From Breviolum minutum Mf 1.05b.01 (Eukaryota; Sar; Dinophyceae; Suessiales; Symbiodiniaceae), in the NCBI GenBank assembly GCA_000507305.1, contig DF241172.1:23278-87277 (forward strand): DNA of 64,000 bases, written 5' to 3'. Below are positions 45,074-55,370 of the stretch, one piece after another (within the stretch, counting starts at the first letter, position 1; every line of letters starts with the position of its first letter). The notes below the pieces were generated by a model. That model was not told where the DNA came from and did no database searches. It saw only the letters and a program-made list of their open reading frames with translations. The position numbers were made by a program, and so were the translations under genes.

Positions 45074-45157
45074 CTTGGTCTGAATCTTCATCCATTTCTC
45101 CCAAGCATCACGTTGTTCAGGTCCCAAGGACGTGGAAGCCTTGAACCGATTTGGCAT
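45074..45157 (-). CDS. First-exon candidate with strong donor, unknown protein
   Basis: An ATG at 45157 (minus strand) opens a 28-codon frame reading MPNRFKASTSLGPEQRDAWE and then a Lys/Trp-containing helix. It ends at ACCAAG directly before GTGAGCAATG, a strong donor. The intron that follows is the Family H element at 44892-45073. Joining to the GGCTCAG acceptor at its far end meets an early stop in phase 0, so the gene may be broken or another acceptor used. Function unknown. Confidence 0.4.
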
Positions 45158-45199
45158 GTAAGACCCCCTTTGGGATCCCAAGAAACCCATGGGAAACAC

Positions 45200-45298
45200 C
45201 CCCGAAATTTAACATAGCCCCTGAAAAATGATGGTTGGAAGATGAGTTTCCTTTTGGGATTGCCTATTTTTAGGGGCTATGTTAAATTTCCGGGGTGA
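45200..45298. mobile_element. Family E hairpin
   Basis: CCCCCGAAATTTAACATAGC and GCTATGTTAAATTTCCGGGG arms. Confidence 0.55.
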
Positions 45299-45880
45299 AA
45301 ATGATGGGTTTCTAAAGCCGGTTAAAACAAACGGGTGGTGACGGTTTGAACATTTCGAAAAAAAATCTGGGGTTACAAGTTATAACCCCCGAAAAAAACT
45401 CCCCTAAACATGTTAGGTCGTAACTTTTAGCTCACCCAAAAAATGACGGTAAGGATAGGTAAAGTGGGTTTCCTATGGTAAGGAATGGTTTTCACATTTA
45501 GGTCCACGCAGGCCATCCTGACATCCAAGATGATCCAAGGCGCCAAGTATACCAACACACTGAACTAATAAGTTGTGAAGTAACAATCCCTTACACCCTG
45601 GAAGATGAACGGCTGGAACCTACAAATCAGACACTTAGAAAAAAAATGATCTGAACCAAACCCCTAGGGAATTATGTTCCAGCCGTTAATCTTCCAGGGT
45701 CTACCCCATAGTACGAATGTATTACGTATACTTCCCTACACGAATGGTTGAAAAATATTGACAGTAAATTAGTATACGTAAATATACACCGGCTCCTCGG
45801 GAGATGTCTGCGGCTTCAAGGGACCAGCTGGTGGTTAAAAGAACCCTTAGGTTATGTAAATTCAAAAATTCCTGCTTACA

Positions 45881-45982
45881 CCCCCGAAGACTAAAATGGA
45901 ACCTGAAAAGGATGGTTTCCGAAAGGAATCTCCTTTTCCAGGGGTCCATTTTCAGGTTCCATGTTAGTTTTCGGGCGAGTAG
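45881..45982. mobile_element. Family E hairpin
   Basis: ACACCCCCGAAGACTAAA and CCATGTTAGTTTTCGGGCG arms. Confidence 0.5.
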
Positions 45983-45990
45983 CAAATAAG

Positions 45991-46100
45991 CTAGTTGGTG
46001 GTTTCAACCCATTTGATTTCAAACATATGAGTAAAAATCGGGATCATTTCTCCCAGGTAGGGGTTAAGCATAAAAAATATTTGAAACATTTTGAAACCAC
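45991..46100. mobile_element. Family A MITE (rearranged right end)
   Basis: Left end CTAGTTGGTGGTTTCAACC is intact; the right end repeats TTTGAAACATTTTGAAACCACG and lacks CTAG. Confidence 0.5.
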
Positions 46101-46450
46101 GTGAACATGTATCTGGTGGTTCCTGTATTATATACTTTATCGGAAAAAACACACCATTCAGCGAATGCTTTCCTTAGTACGCTCAAGGGCAATGGCCTGG
46201 TGATCGCCATTTCAGAAATTTCACTCCGAATATCCCAAATGTTAAATAAAAATATGATAATTATATCTATAAACACACACAAAGGATATATATATATATA
46301 ATATTATGTATACACCCCATGTATCTTAACTGCACATAAGACAGGGATATATGGTTACATATGGGAAATGGCTGGGTAACCTTATACTGTAACATTTATA
46401 AAGCTGTCTACAGTATGTGCAGCTGAGATCTATAAAATGGCTTGGCTAAA

Positions 46451-46488
46451 TCCAGTTGGTGGCGGTTTCAAAATACCTCTTTGAAACA
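46451..46488. mobile_element. Family A partial copy
   Basis: Contains CAGTTGGTGGCGGTTTC and a short spacer to TTTGAAACAT, next to a Family C hairpin. Confidence 0.3.
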
Positions 46489-46611
46489 TATGGATGTTTC
46501 CGAAAATAGTGGGTTTTCCCTCCAAATCATCCATTTTAATAGGGTTTTCCATTCTAAACCATCCATTTTGGGGTACCCGGGGTACCCCTATTTTTGGAAA
46601 CACCCATATGC
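46489..46611. mobile_element. Family C hairpin
   Basis: TATGGATGTTTCCGAAAATAG and CTATTTTTGGAAACACCCAT arms; GGGTACCC is duplicated in the interior. Confidence 0.6.
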
Positions 46612-46989
46612 ATTCTAGTCAAATTTCGGAATTCTTGCAGTGCCTAAAGGATCGGTAGATAAAAAAAATCCAAACAAATCTGAATAAGATCACCACAGTA
46701 GCTCACCATGAACCTCAAAGTCTATGCGCGTATCTGGGCAAATTGGCCTATCGTTCCTAAGCTTAAATGTCTCGGGCATTTTGGGGGACATATCCCTTAC
46801 TTTTGACCACCATGTTAGGCAAGGATTTGCCCCTCTTTCATTGGATCTCAAACAAGGGGACATTAAGCCGCTTCTCCACCACTTGCAATTTAAAATTTCG
46901 TCGGCACGACCTTATCCCCATTATTGATCACTTTCACCGGGTGAGGAGCCGGGCTGCCCCTACAGCCACCACAGAGTATCGTCTGAAGC

Positions 46990-47240
46990 ACAGCATTTTG
47001 AATTTGAAGTTTGTTGGTGTGTTGTGCCATTTCAGTGCAAGTGGCCGCCCGGTCTGCAATGCCTGGTTGAATAGCAGTGCAGAGGTCTAACTTGTTAGCA
47101 TCGCTGCTGAGGGCCGACTGCCCACCATCATTGGCATCGTCAATGACACGACATTTGTCTCCTTGTTGGATGCAAAACCTGCGAATGAGTCGGAAAGGTC
47201 GATCATTGTCTTTTTGGTCTTCACAACCTCGTCCTTCACA
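46990..47240 (-). pseudogene. Reverse-transcriptase-like fragment
   Basis: A minus-strand frame reads RLIRRFCIQQGDKCRVIDDA, then continues to an NKLDL segment. The pattern R-x-F-x-x-x-Q-x-x-K-x-R-x-I-D-D followed by K-x-x-L recalls the fingers region at the start of reverse transcriptase domains in protist retroelements. The catalytic YxDD box is not present nearby, so only an N-terminal fragment is seen. A second open minus-strand frame (47087-47395) overlaps, and the upstream part merges with a Family A hairpin. Most likely a decayed retroelement piece. Confidence 0.4.
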
Positions 47241-47460
47241 ATCTTCAAACCTACCGACCGAGCCCGCGCGGGTTCGCTGAAACCGCCAGCTGAAGCCACG
47301 CTGTTGGAGTTCCCTTGTACGTGAGGGCACCTCTCCCGTAGTAAGGGTGGGAGGTCCCAGCGTGACATTCTGGGCAGCCGGTGATCCTGCTCCAACTGTA
47401 GCCGATGTCTCTGACGAAGTCATGAGTTTAAGGGTAGATACACCATCCCCCGAACAATAG

Positions 47461-47560
47461 CTAGTTGGTGGTTTCAACCCATTTGAAAAATATTCGTCAA
47501 AATGGGAATCTTCCCCAAGTAGGGGGTGAGAATAAAAAAATATTTGAAACCACCAACCAG
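47461..47560. mobile_element. Family A MITE with ATAG duplication
   Basis: Ends CTAGTTGGTGGTTTCAACC and TTTGAAACCACCAACCAG; ATAG flanks both sides. Confidence 0.6.
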
Positions 47561-47845
47561 ATAGGTATTTGTCATGAATCAAAGTCTCCCCCTGACCTAT
47601 CTAACCATTAAAACCCTACATTCCATCATCATATTTGCAGGGTCATCCCACAAAGTAAGGGGTTAGTAGTTAAGGGGTGGTTCCAGGCTATCTATAACTA
47701 GACTAACCCCTACTTACGGGAGGAAAAACTAGGCAAAACTTAGGTCGCCATGCTACATGCTAAAGGTTGAGCATTTAAAACCCCACGATCAACTCAAAGA
47801 GACCCTTCAGGGTTCTATAAGGGACCTCCTAAGTTGTGGCAAGAA

Positions 47846-47919
47846 AACCAACCAACCAACCAACCAACCAACCAACCAACCAACCAACCAACCAACCAAC
47901 CAACCAACCAACCAACCAA
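47846..47919. repeat. (CCAA)n microsatellite
   Basis: Pure ACCA/CCAA repeat, about 18 units. Open frames through it are a product of the repeat. Confidence 0.95.
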
Positions 47920-48278
47920 TCATGGTCATCAATCCATCCGTCCAGGACAAACCCCTCGCCTCCAGCAATGGTTGCAGCTCTCTTCGCACTGTGGAAGGCC
48001 ACACCGGTGGCTCCGGACCACTGGTCGGAGCAGGTGCCACGTGGCCACGGCTATCTGACATCAACGACGCTGTGACGTGTTTTTTTTTGTTTCGCCCAAC
48101 GTGTTGAAGGGGATGTGCCTTTCAGAAATGTCTACAAAAAAGGGACATATGGACAAATCATGAAAAAAATATGGGAAAGACAAAACTTTGGGAACATTAA
48201 AAAAAAAGTCAAGGGCAATCTTCAAAATTGAACATTAAGAAAGGTTTCTTTAAGAGTTGGGCCTTCCTTACATGGCTC

Positions 48279-48430
48279 TACTTGGAGGATCATCCCAGTT
48301 AGTAAGTGGTCAATAACCATGATTAATTAGTAAGTCCCCTAAGTGGGGTTGTTCCCCTTCAAAATGGCCTAAATGGCGTGTAAATGGTGGTTATTAACTA
48401 CTTGCTAAATGGGATGAGACTCCAAGTAGT
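48279..48430. mobile_element. Family F hairpin
   Basis: CTACTTGGAGGATCATCCCA and ATGGGATGAGACTCCAAGTAG arms (core shown). Confidence 0.6.
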
Positions 48431-48497
48431 AGGGTGACAAACATTGGGGCATGCCAATTTGTTTGTCGGATCGCCAATTGGTCATATCTATAGTCTA

Positions 48498-48652
48498 TAC
48501 TTGGAGGATGGGCCCCCACTTAGGATACGTGGTTTGCTAAGGGGGTAAACCAAGCCATCTATAAGTAGACTGAGCCTAATGAAAGGGGACAAAACTAACC
48601 ATATACCATAGTTATTAACCACTTACTTAAATGGGATGATCCTCTAAGTAGT
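48498..48652. mobile_element. Family F variant hairpin
   Basis: TACTTGGAGGATGGGCCC and ATGGGATGATCCTCTAAGTA arms. Confidence 0.5.
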
Positions 48653-48778
48653 ATTAAGATCAATCCATTTGTTGCGAGTCCCATCATTTGAACAGCCAAA
48701 TGGTTTCAACCAACGCAAGCTCGAAGACTGTACTAATAGTATAACTGGACCCTCCAGGGGTTGCCAAATGGATGGTAA

Positions 48779-48874
48779 CTGGTTGGTGGTTTCAATCATC
48801 TGAAAAATATGAGTCAAATTGGATCATTTCCGCAAGTAGGGGTGAGAATAAAAAAAATTGAAACCACCACCTAG
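48779..48874. mobile_element. Family A MITE with GTAA duplication, nested in Family L
   Basis: Ends CTGGTTGGTGGTTTCAA and TTGAAACCACCACCTAG; GTAA flanks both sides. Family L sequence lies on both sides. Confidence 0.6.
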
Positions 48875-49789
48875 GTAAAGAAGGGTGCCATTAGGCTGGA
48901 CTCCAAACAGGGTTTGCCTTCTTTTTTTTCCATCTGTTGGAGTCGGGTCACCCTCGTTTTGTATGAATCAAACTTGGGATTTGCTTCCCCAAAGTTTCGG
49001 AAGGGGGAACATGAATTTCATCACTTTGAAACTCACTGGAACTAGATGCCATTTGCTTTGATGAAAGGAATCATCCCAAAAGAGTCGACAACCATTGACA
49101 AGTAAGGCCAATGTACCTACCCCTCCCCCCCACACCAACGTACACCCATCAGAAAAGCCGCCCTTATTAAGGGCTTATTAAACTGTTGGTTTCCCTTAAT
49201 AAGGCCGGGTATTAAACCCTTGTTTCTGAGGGGGTACGTTTTGGGGGTGGGTTGACCGGCATTATATTATATATGTTTGGACTGCTTGGAAGGGTTTTTG
49301 TTATAAAAAGACACACATGAATGGGAGTCCTTCTATATAGTGTCCAAAGAAGTCCATAACGAGATTCAGTCAATTGAATTAGAACCATCTTAAGGGAACT
49401 TAAATTCAACAAACAAAACAGATGGTAATTCCTTCCTACCCTTCACCCTTTCTATACAAATTCATGACCACAATTCCACAGTTCCATTTCTAAAAACCAC
49501 CAATTTGGCTATACCAAAACTTCTGGACCCCTTAGCACCACCCAAAAAACCGCTCACCTGCCATTCCATTCGCCAAAGCTTCCAAGCGTTTTAAGGTGGA
49601 GGACAAGCGGCAACCCATTGGGATGACAAAGTTGTTCCGAAAAAGGTCGACGTGGATTTTTTGGGGCCCAAGAACCAGCTACAACTTACTCAGCCATTTC
49701 GGACCATGAAATAAAAGTTTGCATTTTTTTCTGGTACTAAATAACATATAATCACCAAAAGTTTAAAGGTTAGCCATGGGCTGAGTGAG

Positions 49790-49902
49790 ACAAGTAGGAT
49801 GACATAACTCCATTTATAGGGATTATAACCCCAGCTACCCATTTTATAAGGCCATTTATAAGGGGAACAACTCCATTTGCAACCGGTATAGGGGCCAGCT
49901 TT
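49790..49902. mobile_element. Family D copy
   Basis: ATAACTCCATTTATAGGG, ATAACCCCAGCTACCC and CCGGTATAGGGGCC. Confidence 0.45.
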
Positions 49903-49939
49903 TTTTTGGTTTACTTCATCCTCAAAACTCAACGAATAA

Positions 49940-50065
49940 GTAGTGTTTGTTTCTGATATTTGCTGAAAAACAATTCCACACATCTTGCTACCACATGGTG
50001 GTTTTTCATGGTGATGAATCCCATGGGATCGAATCCGTAAAAAATGACCAACTAAACAAACACCA
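49940..50065. mobile_element. Family J copy
   Basis: TTTGTTTCTGATATTTGC, CATGGTGATGAATCCCATGG and ATCGAATCCGTAAAAAATG. Confidence 0.4.
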
Positions 50066-50459
50066 GCGTTTAGTCAACTTTTCTGTTGTTGAGAGATTTT
50101 GGATCTGGAAATCCTCCACCCCCCAAAAAAAACAACAACATAATAGTAGAGTCCCTTATAGGATATACATATACAAAAACCCAGAAAAAAGTGCATGACT
50201 ATTAAACAAAACTGTTTCTTTGAGGGAGGACTTATGTGATGGGGACCAACAAGTGTTTGTTTGTTCCCCCCTCTTTATTTTCCGTGACCAGATTTCATCG
50301 ACAGATCCTGAATTTACGTTTGGTCACTGGTTGAGCCCAGCAAAACTCAAAGCTATCTGTTTGGTGCTCAACCCTCACCTTTGTTGCGACCATTTGTTCG
50401 TCATTTAGTAGGGAAAAGTGTCATCTAGACTGCTTGAACACAAAATGCTCAATGGCTGA

Positions 50460-50651
50460 CTAAGCAGAGCACAGTTCTTGGGATTTCTGTGTGTAAGCCC
50501 TCGGTCCATTTGAGTCATGGGTCACTCGTGTTCTCACGGCATTGAAAAAAAATACAGCTGCAGCTGAAGAAAGCGGGTATTCGCGCAGGGTTTTAGATTT
50601 GCGGGCATGTGGTATACCCCGAAAAGCGGGGGAGGTTTGCCCGATACTCAT
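50460..50651 (-). CDS. Possible small ORF, unknown
   Basis: A 63-codon minus-strand frame from an ATG at 50651 to a stop at 50460 has protein-like composition, with PHARKSKTLREYPLSSAAA in its centre. It has no recognisable domain and no clear splice borders. Confidence 0.2.
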   Translation of the reverse strand: MSIGQTSPAFRGIPHARKSKTLREYPLSSAAAVFFFNAVRTRVTHDSNGPRAYTQKSQELCSA

Positions 50652-51728
50652 GCTCTAAACGACTGACTTTGAACTCTGGCATCAGTTGATAGGTGATTTC
50701 CCCCTAACATCCGCAAGCTCTCGGGTTTTCATACAAATCCTTCAGGTTTGAAGGGGATGAGCAAGGGCATATGTTTCCCAATCATCACCCAGAAAAAATT
50801 ACCAAAAGTTGCAGGCCCATTTTGTTATATGTTTTGATGATTGCCTTTTTTGGCGAAAACAGAAAAGTAGAGAATCCTTGACACCATTCAAACGACTATT
50901 AAGTGACTAAGTTAGTTTCAGGGAGGGCATATTGAGATAATTCATTGATAAGCCACCAAAATGTGTTCAAAACTTGTAGATCTTGTAGTCACTTTGGGAC
51001 CTAAGTTCTATTGAGGTCCAACCAGGTGCCAATGGGATCCAATGGGCAAACTTCCGTCGCCAGGAATTCACCCTTATATGGTGGTAAAAATGTAAGGGAC
51101 ATGTCCCCAAACATGTCCATCATTTCAGGTGTAGGAAGCATGGTAGTTGGCACCCTTGTCATAGGATCCATGGGACTGTTACATCTATACCTACTAAAGT
51201 TAGGATAAAACATATCAAAATCAACCATCCATATATCTCACAACGAACCAATGAACTCTTCCAGCAAACAACAAAACATTCTGGGACTGAAGTAATCTAT
51301 GAGCTACACCTAAAATCTTTCTCTGTTGAGATATTGTTGTATCTATCTGAAACTTTTGGGAAACACAAAAACACATCATCATGGAAGTGATTGAAAAGTA
51401 AACACCTATAAGAAAACACTTTGCTTAAGGTCAGACTTAGAGTTCATGTGGACCACCTTCCTCTCATGGGATCTCTTCATTTGCAAGCTTAGATAACCCT
51501 GGAGGCTACCGGCTAGCTGCTAGCATACCACCAAGCCGCCAAGCCAAAACACCCCTGAAATCAGGGATTTCATCCCTTAAGGAAAAAAAACGCATCGGAA
51601 CTTCCAACCATTCAGACATTTTTTCAGGTCCTTAAAACTCACTGTCAGCTTCAGGGAGCCAACATTCACTTTTAGTTTGGGTTGTCCCCCTTTCCCAATA
51701 AGAGTGGCAAATCAAGGTTTATCTATAC
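50652..51728. other. No gene seen
   Basis: A Family B fragment near 51160-51225. Nothing else recognised. Confidence 0.4.
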
Positions 51729-51861
51729 AAGGTGGGCCCCTACGATCGTTATAACCCCTACTTTGTAGGGTTTTTTTCCGCCAGGCAAACCCATTTAACA
51801 GACCACAAAAATCGGGGTTGTTTCCACTCAATTGATAACGATCGTAGGGGCCCACCTTGTA
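51729..51861. mobile_element. Family D hairpin
   Basis: AGGTGGGCCCCTACGATCG and its exact inverted copy CGATCGTAGGGGCCCACCT form the arms. Confidence 0.6.
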
Positions 51862-51889
51862 AGCATCCCATTATACATGTTGTAAAAAG

Positions 51890-52059
51890 ACCCCTGGTGC
51901 TACCAAGCCAGCATCCTTGGGAAGGGCTGTTTCACCCCATCCAACATAGGGAATCCCCGCTGCCCGGTGGGCACTCCCGTGCAGCACTCCCTCCCCCCGA
52001 TCGCCGAACTCCTGAGTGACGAAAGCACCATTCTCACCTTGTAGTACACAACAGGCGTC
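51890..52059 (-). CDS. Exon, unknown protein
   Basis: On the minus strand TTTTTTTCAG is followed from 52059 by an open frame. It reads DACCVLQGENGAFVTQEFGD, then a Gly/His-rich segment with AAGIPYVGWGETALPKDAG. Codons are biased to G at the first position. The end is uncertain; GGTGAG inside the exon (about 52038) and a weak GT near 51890 are both possible donors. No family is recognised. Confidence 0.45.
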
Positions 52060-52103
52060 CTGAAAAAAACATCCAAACATGCCCGGCGAGTTGCTTAAAA
52101 GCT

Positions 52104-52208
52104 TACCCCTCCAGGGAACTAACTCACATATCCCACCAAACGGGAAAAGGAAAATCATCTTCAAATATGCCATTTTTTTGGGGGGATATGTTAATTCCCT
52201 GGAGGGTA
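52104..52208. mobile_element. Family E3 hairpin
   Basis: TACCCCTCCAGGGAACTAAC and GTTAATTCCCTGGAGGGTA arms. Confidence 0.55.
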
Positions 52209-52647
52209 ACAAAAGTGCCTTTAAAAGATGTCCTTTGCATGTCCTTGCTAGGCAAAACTGCTTTTTTTACATATTCAATTAAAACTTCTAGACTAACTAA
52301 TGAATGTATCTAACACATTTCCAACACTTTTCATAAAGCTTAACAAAAGGTTATGTCCGATCCCCCTAATCTCTTCAACGATAAACTCAAAGGGGCTGTT
52401 CAGGTATAAGTGGTTTACCTAACATTTACAACGTTAGGGTGGTGTTGTTGGAAGTAGAAAAGAATGTTAGGTTAATCATAAACCCTGAAAGTTTAACATA
52501 GCATAACATAGCCCCCTGAAAAAGCATATCCCAAAAGAACAGTAGTCTTGCAAACATTTTTTTTCACGGGCGAAAATTTTGAACTTCGGGGGGCGTAGAT
52601 GTTTTCATGTTAATGATAGAATTGGTAGTCGTACCGAACCCGGTATC

Positions 52648-52801
52648 ACTACGTAGAGGATCATCCCAGTTAATAAGTGGTTAGGATCGCCCCCATTTAT
52701 AAGCCATGGAAAGGCTATTTGGAATGGGAATAACCCTACTAAGGGGACTTATTAACTATGGTTCTTAGCCACTTACTAACTGGGATGATCCTGCAAGTAG
52801 T
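52648..52801. mobile_element. Family F hairpin
   Basis: CTACGTAGAGGATCATCCCAG and CTGGGATGATCCTGCAAGTAG arms (core). Confidence 0.55.
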
Positions 52802-52880
52802 TGTGTGGAGGGTGGGCATCCCAAGTTATAGTCTTAAGAGACAGGTTGAAGACCTGTTTGCTGATAGAGCAATTGGTGTT

Positions 52881-53225
52881 TCATGGCAAAAAATGCAAAT
52901 CAGCTGCAGTGCAAGATCTCTTCAATTTCTTCTTTGGTTGGGAAGCGTTCTCATCATCGTCGTTTAACTGGTATGCATCAAACAGGGCATGGTTGCAGGC
53001 TTGCTGTCGTCTTCCAAAGAGCTCATCCATGAACGGACTATTGACACTAGATCCCTCTCGGTTTGCCCGGAGGTCTAAAGCCTTGCCAGTCATGAACTTC
53101 ACGAATTGACGATCCCACTTCCGCAGAAGGAACCATGGCTGGGCATTGTGGATCTTCTGCTCAGGAGTCCAGCTAGTGGTACCGCAGACCACTTTCCAAC
53201 AGGTGGTCAGTTCCAGATCAGCCAT
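52881..53225 (-). CDS. Unrecognised ORF with nuclear-localisation-like C-terminus
   Basis: From an ATG at 53225 (minus strand) the frame is open for about 115 codons. It reads an N-terminal region with KIHNAQPWFLLRKWDRQF, then TGKALDLRANREGSSVNSPF, an aspartate-rich stretch (NDDDENASQ) and a basic cluster PKKKLKRS resembling a nuclear localisation signal. The fit of acidic run plus basic cluster suggests a nuclear protein or the start of a transposon protein. The end near 52881 may be an exon border. It overlaps no palindromic repeat. Family unknown. Confidence 0.45.
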   Translation of the reverse strand: MADLELTTCWKVVCGTTSWTPEQKIHNAQPWFLLRKWDRQFVKFMTGKALDLRANREGSSVNSPFMDELFGRRQQACNHALFDAYQLNDDDENASQPKKKLKRSCTAADLHFLP

Positions 53226-53432
53226 GAAGCAACTGCGTGAATATACCCTCAATATACCCCAACTCAAGAAAGTGCATACCTGAAACTTGACTCATTAAGT
53301 TGGGTTTCAACCCATCTAGTGACACGAACGTGACCGATTGCTAGGACCTCGGGACCCACAAAAAGACAATGTTCTGAGCCAACTCTCCACATGGTAAGGT
53401 CCAGCCCCTGTCTCTGTAATGTGTTTCCGTTT

Positions 53433-53530
53433 CTAGTTGGTGGTTTCAACCCATTTGAAAAATATTAGTCAAATTGGATCATTTCCCCAAGTAGGGGTAA
53501 AAATAAAACATATTTGAAACCACCACCTAG
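53433..53530. mobile_element. Family A MITE with GTTT duplication
   Basis: Near-consensus ends; GTTT flanks both sides. Confidence 0.65.
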
Positions 53531-53872
53531 GTTTTGTTTGCTTGTTCTGTCCTCTTCTTTCTTGTCACTCCTTTTCTTCATCACCAAATATTTCCGATAC
53601 TTAAAATCGAGGAATCCTCACCTATATAAGTTGTATATAAGTTGTATGTAAGGCTTGTGTAAGGGAAAACCCACCCCCAAAAATAGCCTTCGGCGGTTCA
53701 GTAACTGCATTTTTGGTACCTGAAACTTTTGGTGACCTCACAACCTCTTTCCACTTCAATCTGTATGTTTCAAACAAAGAGCTAACAAAACAGTTCACTT
53801 TCAAAACCTTCACCGATTGACAACAAATGCATCCTAATTTTTGGGAAATAATTTTGTGCCATGAAATGAAGC

Positions 53873-53971
53873 CATAGGATCCATGTATGTTACATTTACC
53901 TACATTTGGTTGATTTTGATGGTTAATGTAGGCAATCATACCATATATACCATACATGGATCCTAAGGGTA
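53873..53971. mobile_element. Family B hairpin
   Basis: CATAGGATCCATGTATG and CATACATGGATCCTAAGG form the arms around TTTGGTTGATTTTGATGG. Confidence 0.55.
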
Positions 53972-54000
53972 GCACTGTCTGCCTGTTTTTCTTTCACCAC

Positions 54001-54108
54001 AACAACAGCAGCAACAACAACAACAACAACAACAACAGCAACAGCAACAGCAACAGCAACAACAGCAACAGCAACAACAGCAACAACAACAACAACAACA
54101 ACAACAGC

Positions 54109-54143
<35 letters not shown>

Positions 54144-54150
54144 CCACAAC
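54001..54150. repeat. (CAA/CAG)n trinucleotide tract
   Basis: About 150 bp of CAA interspersed with CAG. All frames are open through it, so no coding inference is made. Confidence 0.95.
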
Positions 54151-54953
54151 CATCCGTAAGATCCTGCATGTCCGTGGCGGTGCTGGTCCAACCTGCATTT
54201 TTTTGGAGAAAAACACCGAGTAACAAAGGGTCGATTCCAAATGAACATGGAGATAAAATAGCACTCATCATGAAGGAATGAAATACATTAGCAGGCTCCG
54301 TTTTGGTACATTTGGGATATATTATAGATGTTTGGTCTACCTGCCACCCAGTAACAGCCACAAATGAAGGTTTACAGGGATTCCCTACTAAAAGGGGAAT
54401 AATCCTGGTGGTGACTGTTACTGGGTATAGTTCCAATGTATATGTATAAAATAGAATATAATATGTATACGTATAAGTTACAAGCAAAAAAATCTATAGT
54501 GTAGACAATACATACATAGACCAACCCCCTTCGCTTGCTCACGGAGTGACAATCAAGGCATTTTATGGCATTTTCTCAACAAAAAACTATGATGATGTAG
54601 AAAGAACATCTACATGTTGTAAAGCCCCAAGTTATCGGCATCTTAGAAAGGGAACTAGTGGAAGTGGGGATCAAGACAATCCAAGTTAAACAAGAAAATT
54701 CCCCATTCATTCTGGGATGCAATCTGTTTGTTTGTGTCCACAGTCACAATCATTAATAATCATTGGAGTTGATGTTCAGGGAAAAGAGCTGTATACTCAT
54801 CACTGGTTGGTACGAACCACCAAACCACCTTGTTGCAACCCAATGGACTCGTCATTTAGTTGTGGCAAATGGTTCTTCAAACAGCTCATTTAAGCTCATC
54901 ACGAGCTAAGAACAGCCCTTATACTGACAATAATGACAATATAGAATAAAGAA
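54151..54953. other. No gene seen
   Basis: Contains an inverted pair at about 54345-54423 (CCAGTAACAGCCAC and GGTGACTGTTACTGG). Nothing else recognised. Confidence 0.4.
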
Positions 54954-55009
54954 TACCCTCCTGGGAACTACGATAATATATGGGATATGTGATCATTCCC
55001 TGGAGGGTA
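54954..55009. mobile_element. Family E3 short hairpin
   Basis: TACCCTCCTGGGAACTA and CATTCCCTGGAGGGTA arms, 56 bp. Confidence 0.5.
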
Positions 55010-55161
55010 GGCTTCCTAAGGGAGTTGGGGTGTTTTAAGGGGAGGGAAATCTCACAAATTCTACGATGGGGAGCTTGGATCACCCCCCCCCCTAAAGCAT
55101 CCCATAGAAAATGCGTGGTACGAAACTTTGAGACAACGGAAGTAGATAAAACTTGGTAACT

Positions 55162-55370
55162 TGCGACTGTTTGATGCTTGGAAAAAGTAAACACACCTAT
55201 AGGATCCATGTATGGTATATTTACCTACATTTACCATAAAAATCAACCAAATGTAGGTGTATATACCATACATGGATGGTATGGGACATTACAGTATTCC
55301 AAAGTGGTGGGTTTCATGGTGATTTACCATGCTACAAAGAAAAACATCACCTTAAACACATCTAAGATAA
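55162..55370. mobile_element. Family J split by a Family B insertion
   Basis: Left part TTGATGCTTGGAAAAAG (55170) and right part with TTTCATGGTGATTTACCATG and CATCACCTTAAACACATC (55310-55365) are separated by the Family B hairpin at 55197-55284. Confidence 0.45.
55197..55284. mobile_element. Family B hairpin nested in Family J
   Basis: TATAGGATCCATGTATGG and its inverted arm surround AAAAATCAACCAAATGTAGG. Family J halves lie on both sides. Confidence 0.55.

Larger units (their letters stand above)
46101..46988. other. Mostly repeats
   Basis: AT-rich tract near 46280-46310, then Family C. The stretch 46735-46790 (TCTGGGCAAATTGG, GTCTCGGGCATTTTGG) is related to 21018-21072. Confidence 0.4.
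48875..50459. other. No gene seen
   Basis: Family D (49790) and J (49940) copies. GGGCTTATTAA-type inverted words near 49160-49210. No convincing coding frame. Confidence 0.4.

Noticed and set aside
47757-48107. Open frames of Asn/Pro/Thr-rich peptide
   Set aside because: They arise from the (CCAA)n microsatellite, which is open in all frames.
53922-54487. Open frames of Cys, Val, Leu or Asn homopolymer
   Set aside because: Produced by the CAA/CAG tract; flanking sequence is not coding-like.
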